Below are positions 1-4,855 of a DNA stretch of 9,659 nt, one piece after another. Made by a program: the position numbers and the translations under genes. The DNA is taken from the NCBI GenBank assembly GCA_946186535.1, contig CAMHNT010000075.1, forward strand, positions 1-9,659, given 5' to 3'. The stretch comes from an uncultured Clostridia bacterium. GTDB taxonomy: Bacteria > Bacillota > Clostridia > Oscillospirales > Acutalibacteraceae. The notes beneath the pieces were generated by a model, which had not been told where the DNA came from, ran no database searches, and worked only from the letters and a program-made list of their open reading frames with translations. Each line of letters starts with the position of its first letter. Position 1 is the first letter of the stretch.

Positions 1-13
1 TAAGTTTTTCCCT

Positions 14-45
14 GGGGGCGAACCACTGTCAGCAGGTTCGCCCCC
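14..45. repeat. Perfect GC-rich inverted repeat (hairpin)
   Basis: The 11-base arm GGGGGCGAACC (14-24) is exactly complementary to GGTTCGCCCCC (35-45) across a 10-base loop. This would form a very stable hairpin in RNA from either strand. No T-run follows it on either strand, so it is not a standard intrinsic terminator. It could be the degenerate 3' end of a gene lying to the left, or a dispersed palindromic repeat. The arms are directly visible; the role is unknown. Confidence 0.6.
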
Positions 46-66
46 ACCCGAACTTGGTTTCGTGTG

Positions 67-189
67 AAAGTTTATTCTGCCCCCACTCCGCTGAGTGGAG
101 CATAAAAGGATTTCGCTCGTTGCGACGAGCGAGCAGGGGCTCTGCCCCATGCACCCCGCAAGCCTTTGAAAAGGCTTGAGCGAAACTTT
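67..189. repeat. Compact multi-hairpin repeat element (REP/MITE-like)
   Basis: This is a gene-free, GC-rich block bounded by AAAGTTT (67-73) and its complement AAACTTT (183-189), overlapped by a second inverted pair TTTCGCT (111-117) and AGCGAAA (179-185). Inside lie four short stems in a row: CCACT/AGTGG (83-87/94-98), TCGCTCGT/ACGAGCGA with a TGCG loop (113-120/125-132), GGGGC/GCCCC with a 3-base loop (136-140/144-148), and CAAGCCTTT/AAAGGCTTG (159-167/170-178). This nested plan resembles the intergenic palindromic repeats I recall from Ruminococcus-type genomes, but that resemblance is from memory and not tested here. No transposase and no obvious target-site duplication are visible, so mobility is inference only. 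Confidence 0.45.
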
Positions 190-223
190 AACAATGGCTT
201 TAATAGCATAATGAGTTTATAAT
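176..223 (+). promoter_or_regulatory. Candidate promoter region of rmuC
   Basis: Two weak readings exist. TTGAGC (176-181) is followed after 17 bases by TTTAAT (199-204). Alternatively a perfect -10 box TATAAT (218-223) has only a poor -35 (TGGCTT, 195-200) at 17 bases. The TTGAGC box would lie inside the repeat element that ends near 189. Either would leave a short leader before the ribosome binding site AAGGAG (238-243). Neither is as good as the promoters elsewhere in the window. Confidence 0.3.
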
Positions 224-247
224 AAAAAACTATAAACAAGGAGTGAT

Positions 248-1552
248 ATGATGAATGTCGGATTGGCTGCTGCGATAATAGCGCTGCTGATTGCGAATCT
301 TGTTGTTATGATTGTTTTGTGCCTGAAGATTCTGAACAGCGGCGGAAACAGCAGTGAAATTATAAAAAGCGTCGAGAAAAATGATTCTCATCAGAAGGAA
401 ATTTACGAGCGGCTTACGAGTCAGCAGTCTAAGCTGAGACTTGAAATTTCCAATCAGGACAGAGAACAGCGCAGAGAAATAAACGACGCTATGCAGGGGA
501 ACTTTTCGACCCTCAGCAAAGTCCTTTCGGAAAATCTCGTGAATTCGATCAGTTCTCAGAACGCAAGACTCATAGGCATGGAGGAGCGTCTGAAAACGTT
601 TTCCGTCGAGAATGAACAGAAGCTTTCGGATATACGAAAAACAGTTGAATTAAGACTCGACAGGATTCAGGAGCAGAACAATCTGAAGCTGGATGAAATG
701 AGAACTATCGTTACCGAAAAGCTGAATCAGACTATCGATACAAGAATGACGGAATCCTTTAAGATAGTTAACGACAGACTTGAACAGGTTTACAAGGGCC
801 TTGGTGAAATGCAGTCGCTTGCGGTTGGCGTCGGCGACCTTAAAAAAGTTCTCTCAAATGTCAAAACCCGTGGTATTCTCGGAGAAATACAGCTCGGTTC
901 AATACTCCGTGAAATATTGAGTTCCGAACAGTACGAGGAAAATGTCGCAACAAAACCGGGGTCGAGGAATGTCGTTGAGTTTGCGGTGAAGCTTCCGGCT
1001 CAGAACGGGGGATTTGTGTATCTTCCGATCGATTCAAAGTTTCCGGGGGATACCTATGCCGCTTTGAAAGACGCTTATGACAGCGGAAATGCCGCCGAGG
1101 TCGAGAGTGCCGCAAAGGCTCTCATCAGAACGATAAAGTCGGAGGCTAAGGATATTCATGACAAATATGTCGCTCCTCCGAGTACAACCGATTTCGCAGT
1201 GATGTTTCTTCCGTTCGAAGGGCTTTATTCGGAGGTCGTGAACCGTGGCATGATCGAGGTTTTGCAGCGTGAATATAAAGTTAATGTTGCAGGTCCGAGC
1301 ACAATGGCGGCTCTTCTCAACAGCCTTCAGATGGGCTTTAAAACTCTTGCGATACAGAAGCGAAGCAGTGAGGTGTGGAAGCTTCTCGAGGAGGTTTCAA
1401 CGGAATTCAATACATTCGCAAAAGCTCTTTCAACAACTCAGGACAAGCTGAGAATTGCGGACAGCGAGCTTGAAAAGCTCGTGGGAGTGAGGACTCGTCA
1501 GATGCAGAAAAAACTCTCCCAAATCTCCCGCTATGAGGACGGCGAGGATTAA
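248..1552 (+). CDS. rmuC: DNA recombination protein RmuC
   Basis: RmuC-family proteins are thought to limit recombination at inverted repeats and carry a nuclease-like fold; their biochemical activity is not well settled. The 434-residue product has one N-terminal membrane segment (about 5-27), a long charged coiled coil (about 35-185) and the RmuC domain (about 195-415). Recognisable family motifs are KTRGILGEIQLGSIL (207-221), YLPIDSKFP (258-266), FLPFEGLYSE (320-329) and GPSTMAALLNSLQMGF (349-364). The coiled coil holds an internal repeat: KLSDIRKTVE and KLDEMRTIVTEKLNQ recur about 22 residues apart, as is common in this family. AAGGAG (238-243) precedes two adjacent ATG codons, 248 and 251. 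The second has the more usual spacing (7 bases), so the true start may be 251. Length is normal and the gene appears intact. It converges with the membrane-protein gene to its right. Confidence 0.95.
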   Translation: MMNVGLAAAIIALLIANLVVMIVLCLKILNSGGNSSEIIKSVEKNDSHQKEIYERLTSQQSKLRLEISNQDREQRREINDAMQGNFSTLSKVLSENLVNSISSQNARLIGMEERLKTFSVENEQKLSDIRKTVELRLDRIQEQNNLKLDEMRTIVTEKLNQTIDTRMTESFKIVNDRLEQVYKGLGEMQSLAVGVGDLKKVLSNVKTRGILGEIQLGSILREILSSEQYEENVATKPGSRNVVEFAVKLPAQNGGFVYLPIDSKFPGDTYAALKDAYDSGNAAEVESAAKALIRTIKSEAKDIHDKYVAPPSTTDFAVMFLPFEGLYSEVVNRGMIEVLQREYKVNVAGPSTMAALLNSLQMGFKTLAIQKRSSEVWKLLEEVSTEFNTFAKALSTTQDKLRIADSELEKLVGVRTRQMQKKLSQISRYEDGED

Positions 1553-1572
1553 TGCTAATATTTATTGGATAA

Positions 1573-1626
1573 AAAACAAGCTGAATTCGAGCATATTAAT
1601 ACTTGAATTCAGCTTGTTTTATTTTT
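1573..1626. terminator. Bidirectional intrinsic terminator between convergent genes
   Basis: A perfect 16-base stem, AAAACAAGCTGAATTC (1573-1588) with GAATTCAGCTTGTTTT (1605-1620), encloses a 16-base loop. On the + strand the stem runs into TTTTATTTTTT, ending rmuC transcripts. On the - strand it runs into a six-T stretch (complement of 1571-1576), ending transcripts of the SdpI-like gene. The stop codon of the - strand gene (1619-1621) sits on the edge of the stem. Confidence 0.92.
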
Positions 1627-2353
1627 TCAAATTCTTTTTGTAGATTATATACGAATATATAATAGGAAGAATCAGCGAAAGGACAATCAAAATAAATAAT
1701 GCCACGAAATTTGGAATGTTGTTCGAAATAACGAGCGACCATGCCGCAAGACAAACTCCGAACATTCCCGAGAAAACTCCCATATACATTGAAAATCTGT
1801 TTGATTTTTTCCGAACCTCTTCATTGCTGTCGAGCCATTTCAGCTTTATTCCGCAAATGGAATTCGAAGCTGCGGAGCTGTGAAAACTTGTCATGAAAAT
1901 CATAACCGCACTGAGCATAACGACGATTATTGACGGCATAATAATACTGATGTCCTCTATATTGTTGAGCGCTATCCCAGTGAGAACCCAGCTGAGAATT
2001 GCGAAAAACCATGTGAACATCATTAAAAGATTGTCACTGTGAGGAGTGTTTCCGGTCAGAAGTTCATCGATTGCGCTTGTTGTATATTCGTCGTTTTCTT
2101 CATCGCCCGTTTTTTTAGGATTGCCTGAGCCTTTTGATTTTTTCTTTCCTGAAATTTTTTCTGCGATCAGGAACGAGCCGGATATAATAAGCGGAATCGA
2201 AAGCGGAATCAGATAAACCCATCGGCTGCCGTATAGAAATGCCATACCGTCTGAACCGTAAAGCGCGATAACTTCACTCGGCATGAATATGGCGATAACA
2301 AGCGCGTTAAGTACGGCGTTGACGCTCGACAGTGTAAACATTAATTTTCTCAA
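1619..2353 (-). CDS. SdpI-family membrane protein with DUF1648-like N-terminus
   Basis: The 244-residue protein has about six membrane segments (roughly 5-24, 45-64, 108-128, 136-157, 189-210, 215-237) and a lysine-rich soluble loop at 66-107. Residues 24-45 (MPSEVIALYGSDGMAFLYGSRW) follow the DUF1648 plan of P, a short gap, an H-x-n-x-x-G element and GS-K/R-W. The usual histidine appears replaced by tyrosine. Residues 168-186 (GIKLKWLDSNEEVRKKSNR) match the SdpI signature of GI(R/K) with W, an EE-W/V-K turn and a basic end. In Bacillus subtilis, SdpI gives immunity to the SdpC toxin and signals to the repressor SdpR. Whether this homologue has such a role is unknown, and no SdpR-like gene is nearby. 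The start is TTG (2353), preceded by GGTGAT, complementary to the 3' end of 16S rRNA; an ATG four codons later is the alternative. Family assignment is by motif recall. Confidence 0.65.
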   Translation of the reverse strand: MRKLMFTLSSVNAVLNALVIAIFMPSEVIALYGSDGMAFLYGSRWVYLIPLSIPLIISGSFLIAEKISGKKKSKGSGNPKKTGDEENDEYTTSAIDELLTGNTPHSDNLLMMFTWFFAILSWVLTGIALNNIEDISIIMPSIIVVMLSAVMIFMTSFHSSAASNSICGIKLKWLDSNEEVRKKSNRFSMYMGVFSGMFGVCLAAWSLVISNNIPNFVALFILIVLSLILPIIYSYIIYKKNLKK

Positions 2354-2356
2354 AAA

Positions 2357-2362
2357 ATCACC
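2357..2362 (-). promoter_or_regulatory. Ribosome binding site deciding a TTG start
   Basis: Read on the - strand, GGTGAT lies three bases before TTG (2353-2351). GGTGAT pairs fully with the AUCACC end of 16S rRNA, which supports the TTG over the ATG at 2341-2339. For that ATG only a weak GAGAAA precedes. Confidence 0.5.
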
Positions 2363-2403
2363 GTCCGTTTTAAGACTTTAAAGGAATTTTTACGGCATGG
2401 CGG

Positions 2404-2419
2404 ATTTACGGCCGCAAAT
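2404..2419. promoter_or_regulatory. Operator-like palindrome at the SdpI-like gene promoter
   Basis: ATTTACGGCCGCAAAT is a 16-base palindrome with a single mismatched pair. It lies about 6 to 21 bases downstream of the predicted transcription start of the - strand promoter, a common place for a repressor site. It could equally fold as a hairpin in the leader RNA. The palindrome is directly visible; an operator role is inference. Confidence 0.45.
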
Positions 2420-2430
2420 ATCCTACATCG

Positions 2431-2459
2431 ATTATATCAGCAAATTATTGACTTGTCAA
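2431..2459 (-). promoter_or_regulatory. Strong sigma-A-type promoter of the SdpI-like gene
   Basis: On the - strand, a perfect TTGACA (2459-2454) is followed by exactly 17 bases and a perfect TATAAT (2436-2431), with TG one base before the -10 box (extended -10). The predicted start is near 2424, leaving a leader of about 70 bases before TTG at 2353. This is the closest match to consensus in the window, which suggests strong transcription unless repressed. Confidence 0.88.
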
Positions 2460-2633
2460 ACTTATATAGTCATTTAACTCCTGTTCCGAGATGTTTAGGC
2501 GACCGGTCGAAATATTGTCGGAAAATTCCGTAAAATTATACTTTGCTCACGTTTTTTACAGATGGATTTACATTATATACAAAAAGTACAAGAGCGTTTT
2601 CTTAAATATTTTTCGTCAAAATTCAAAATAAAC

Positions 2634-2662
2634 TTGATTAAAATTTTATATTATGATAAAAT
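2634..2662 (+). promoter_or_regulatory. Promoter of the transketolase pair
   Basis: TTGATT (2634-2639), 17 bases, then TAAAAT (2657-2662) with an extended -10 TG at 2654-2655. The predicted start is near 2669, giving a leader of about 40 bases with no strong fold visible. Confidence 0.75.
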
Positions 2663-2690
2663 TAACAAGGATTAGAGTAAATTTTCCGGT

Positions 2691-2696
2691 TAGGAG
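2691..2696 (+). promoter_or_regulatory. Ribosome binding site deciding the transketolase start
   Basis: TAGGAG directly abuts an in-frame ATG at 2697, leaving no spacer, so that ATG is unlikely to be used. The next in-frame ATG, 2709, sits 12 bases after the site, which is long but workable. It gives an N-terminus of normal family length. Confidence 0.55.
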
Positions 2697-2708
2697 ATGT
2701 TAAAAAAT

Positions 2709-3557
2709 ATGAACTCGACAGAAAAGCAAGAGTTGCAGGTGCTTGCTTGCAAAGCAAGACTGTACGCTTTAGAGGGCATTTTCAATGCTAAGTCCGGTCA
2801 CCCGGGCGGTTCTTTTTCGGCTGCTGATATTTACACATATCTTTACTACAAAGAGCTGAACGTAAATCCGGCTGAACCAAAAATGGCGGACAGGGACAGA
2901 TTCGTTCTTTCAAAGGGTCACTGCTGTCCGTCTTTGTACGCAGTTTTAGCCCTTAAAGGCTTCTTCTCTATCGAAGAGCTTCCGAAGCTCAGAAAAGTCG
3001 GAGCAATGCTCCAGGGTCATCCCGATATGAAGGGAACACCCGGTATCGATATGAGCTCAGGCTCACTCGGTCAGGGCATTTCCGCAGCCTGCGGTATGGC
3101 GCTTGCCGGCAAAATCGACAACAAGGACTACAGAGTTTATACGCTTCTCGGAGACGGTGAGTGTGAAGAAGGTCAGGTTTGGGAGGCGCTTATGTTTGCC
3201 GCTAACAAGAACCTTGACAATCTTTGTGTTATCATCGACTCGAACGGTCTTCAGATCGACGGACCGGTTGAAGAGGTAGGCGGACTTGAGCCGCTCGATA
3301 AGAAACTCGAAGCTTTTGGTTTTGAAGTTTTCAAGATGGACGGTCACGACTTCGACAGCATTGAAAACGCAATAAATTCCGCAAAGGCAGTTTCCGGAAA
3401 GCCTGCTGCAATCATCGCAAAGACGGTGAAGGGCAAAGGCGTTTCCTACATGGAAAATCAGGTGAACTGGCATGGTGCTGCACCTAACGCAGAGCAGTAC
3501 GAAATCGGAAGAAACGAACTGCTTGCTCAGCTTGCTGAATTAGGAGGTGCGCTCTAA
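2709..3557 (+). CDS. Transketolase, N-terminal (thiamine diphosphate-binding) subunit
   Basis: With the next gene it forms a split transketolase, which moves two-carbon units between sugar phosphates in the cytoplasmic non-oxidative pentose phosphate pathway. From the ATG at 2709 the product has 282 residues, typical for this half. Visible motifs are SGHPGGSFSAADI (29-41), RFVLSKGHCC (64-73), GSLGQGISAACGMAL (118-132), the diphosphate/magnesium motif GDGECEEGQVWEA (148-160) with its partner IIDSNGLQIDG (175-185), and KGKGVS (241-246). An in-frame ATG four codons upstream (2697) is possible but lies flush against the ribosome binding site. The stop codon overlaps the start of the second half by one base (TAATG), so the two subunits are probably made in step. 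Such halves are usual in Clostridia; no damage is seen. Substrate range cannot be told from sequence. Confidence 0.95.
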   Translation: MNSTEKQELQVLACKARLYALEGIFNAKSGHPGGSFSAADIYTYLYYKELNVNPAEPKMADRDRFVLSKGHCCPSLYAVLALKGFFSIEELPKLRKVGAMLQGHPDMKGTPGIDMSSGSLGQGISAACGMALAGKIDNKDYRVYTLLGDGECEEGQVWEALMFAANKNLDNLCVIIDSNGLQIDGPVEEVGGLEPLDKKLEAFGFEVFKMDGHDFDSIENAINSAKAVSGKPAAIIAKTVKGKGVSYMENQVNWHGAAPNAEQYEIGRNELLAQLAELGGAL

Positions 3558-4501
3558 TGGCTGAAAAGGTTGTAAAGGCTACTCGAGAGAGCTTCGGTGA
3601 GGCGCTCTGCGAGCTTGCAAAAACTAACAAAGACATAGTTGTACTCGATGCGGATCTCGCCGCTGCAACAAAAACATCTATTTTCCAGAAAGCATATCCT
3701 GACCGTTTCTTTGACTGCGGTATCGCAGAATGCAACATGATCGGTGTTGCGGCGGGTCTTGCGGCTTGCGGCAAAATTCCTTTCGCTGCGTCGTTCGCAA
3801 TGTTCGCAACAGGCAGAGCTTTTGAGCAGATCAGAAACACCGTTGCTTATCCGCAGCTAAACGTGAAGATCGCAGGTTCACACGCAGGAATTTCAACCGG
3901 TGAGGACGGCGCGACTCACCAGTGTCTTGAGGATATCGCCGTAATGAGAGCAATTCCGAACATGACGGTTATCAATCCTGCCGACCACTATGAGATGCTC
4001 GGTGCGGTTGAGGCTGCTGTAAATATTGACGGTCCGGTTTATATCCGTCTCGGAAGACTTGCTATCGAAAGCATAAACAACAACGACGACTACAAATTCG
4101 AGCTTGGCAAGGGCGTTACGCTCCGTGACGGCAAGGACGTTACAATAGTTGCGACAGGTCTTGTTGTCCGTGAAGCTGTTCTCGCAGCCGAGGAGCTTGC
4201 TAAAGAGGGTATTGACGCCCGTGTTATCAATATCCATACAATCAAGCCTATTGATGAGGAGATTATTCTTAAGGCGGCTCGTGAGACAGGAAAAATCATC
4301 ACATTCGAGGAGCACAATGTTATCGGAGGTCTTGGTGACGCTGTTCTTTCGGTTGTTTCGGAAAAGTGCCCTGTTCCTGTGAAGAAGTGCGGTGTATATG
4401 ACAGATTTGGTTATTCGGGTCCTGCAAAGGAGCTTCTCGATATCTTTGGTCTTACGGCGCCCGGAGTTGCACGTGAAGTTAAATCCTTTCTCGGAAAGTA
4501 A
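3557..4501 (+). CDS. Transketolase, C-terminal (pyrimidine-binding) subunit
   Basis: This is the second half of the split transketolase: 314 residues, made up of the pyrimidine-binding domain (about 6-170) and the C-terminal transketolase domain (about 190-305). FFDCGIAECNMIGVAAGLA (51-69) carries the glutamate (E58) that activates thiamine diphosphate. Other family features are SHAGISTGEDGATHQ (108-122), RLGR (164-167) and EEHNVIGGLGDAV (251-263). AGGAGGTG (3542-3549) lies 7 bases before the ATG, inside the end of the first gene. Together with the one-base overlap, this indicates coupled translation and a fixed subunit ratio. A close relative of this architecture is 1-deoxyxylulose-5-phosphate synthase, but that enzyme is a single chain of about 620 residues and the split layout fits transketolase better. 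Confidence 0.94.
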   Translation: MAEKVVKATRESFGEALCELAKTNKDIVVLDADLAAATKTSIFQKAYPDRFFDCGIAECNMIGVAAGLAACGKIPFAASFAMFATGRAFEQIRNTVAYPQLNVKIAGSHAGISTGEDGATHQCLEDIAVMRAIPNMTVINPADHYEMLGAVEAAVNIDGPVYIRLGRLAIESINNNDDYKFELGKGVTLRDGKDVTIVATGLVVREAVLAAEELAKEGIDARVINIHTIKPIDEEIILKAARETGKIITFEEHNVIGGLGDAVLSVVSEKCPVPVKKCGVYDRFGYSGPAKELLDIFGLTAPGVAREVKSFLGK

Positions 4502-4528
4502 CTTTTAAATTTTTATTATATTATTCTT

Positions 4529-4561
4529 ACACCTATCGTATAAAACGGTAGGTGTTTTTTT
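4529..4561 (+). terminator. Intrinsic terminator after the transketolase genes
   Basis: An 11-base stem (4529-4539 with 4545-4555, one T-G wobble) with outer arms ACACCTA and TAGGTGT and a 5-base loop is followed directly by a run of seven T residues. It lies 28 bases after the stop codon. Confidence 0.9.
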
Positions 4562-4681
4562 ATTGGCTAAGTCCTTCCGAACCTTTCCGACGTATTTTTT
4601 TAACTGTGATACAAATAATAAAATTGTACATTTTTTTGCTAAATTCCTGTTATTATTAATAAATCTTTGGAATATATTTTG

Positions 4682-4710
4682 TTGATTTTAACTATCTGTT
4701 TTGATATAAT
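4682..4710 (+). promoter_or_regulatory. Promoter of the solute-binding lipoprotein operon
   Basis: TTGATT (4682-4687), 17 bases, then a perfect TATAAT (4705-4710) with an extended -10 TG (4702-4703). The predicted start is near 4717, which leaves a leader of about 140 bases before the lipoprotein ATG at 4856 and argues against the longer upstream reading frame. Confidence 0.82.
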
Positions 4711-4732
4711 ATATTGCGGACGGTTTTTTTGG

Positions 4733-4763
4733 AATTTCGGTAGTAATTTTCTGAACCGAAATT
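4733..4763 (+). other. Leader hairpin upstream of the lipoprotein gene
   Basis: AATTTCGGT (4733-4741) pairs exactly with ACCGAAATT (4755-4763) over a 13-base loop. G-T wobbles can extend the stem by two pairs. It lies about 16 bases into the predicted transcript. Only two further T residues and then A follow, so it is not a good terminator. It may stabilise the mRNA or act as a regulator site in DNA. Confidence 0.4.
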
Positions 4764-4855
4764 TTATGATGTCTGATACGCTACATATTTTAACAAAGGT
4801 AATTGATTATTTATATTTTTATATACACTGCGAAAAAGAAAGATATGATTTGATT

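Larger units (their letters stand above)
2354..2696. other. Divergent intergenic region between the SdpI-like gene and the transketolase genes
   Basis: This 343-base AT-rich stretch has no credible gene. It contains the leftward promoter of the SdpI-like gene (2431-2459) with its adjacent palindrome (2404-2419), the rightward transketolase promoter (2634-2662), and between them a 10-base palindrome CGACCGGTCG (2500-2509) plus a small dyad CGGAA-aa-TTCCG (2519-2530) of unknown meaning. From about 2531 to 2630 I see nothing beyond AT-rich sequence. Confidence 0.7.
4502..4855. other. Intergenic region with terminator, promoter and long leader
   Basis: This AT-rich 354-base stretch holds the transketolase terminator (4529-4561), a clear promoter (4682-4710) and the roughly 140-base leader of the solute-binding lipoprotein gene with one hairpin (4733-4763). 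The lipoprotein reading frame stays open leftwards to a TTG at 4667. The promoter lies inside that extension and no ribosome binding site precedes the TTG, so I treat the extension as non-coding. Between about 4562 and 4681 I see nothing definite. Confidence 0.7.

Noticed and set aside
67..189. CRISPR array or tRNA-like structure in the left-end repeat
   Set aside because: The stems differ in sequence and spacing, so there are no direct repeats with spacers, and no cloverleaf or T-loop signature is present.
2697..2708. ATG at 2697 as the transketolase start
   Set aside because: It directly abuts TAGGAG with no spacer, so the ribosome could not place the codon properly; 2709 is workable and fits family length.
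3063..3473. Reverse-strand open frame of 136 codons inside the transketolase gene
   Set aside because: It lies wholly opposite a firmly identified gene, has no recognisable motif and shows no start signal; it is a shadow of codon bias. Other long opposite frames at 3484-3840, 3893-4315 and 6370-6795 were dropped for the same reason.
3557..4501. 1-deoxyxylulose-5-phosphate synthase or pyruvate dehydrogenase beta subunit
   Set aside because: The two-gene split, the lengths of 282 and 314 residues, and the motifs SHAGISTGEDGATHQ and GIAECNM match transketolase halves better.
4731..4765. Leader hairpin as a transcription attenuator
   Set aside because: Only two T residues follow the stem before A, too few for efficient intrinsic termination.
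4667..4855. Open in-frame extension of the lipoprotein gene starting at TTG
   Set aside because: A strong promoter lies inside it, no ribosome binding site precedes the TTG, and the signal peptide with lipobox begins at the ATG at 4856.
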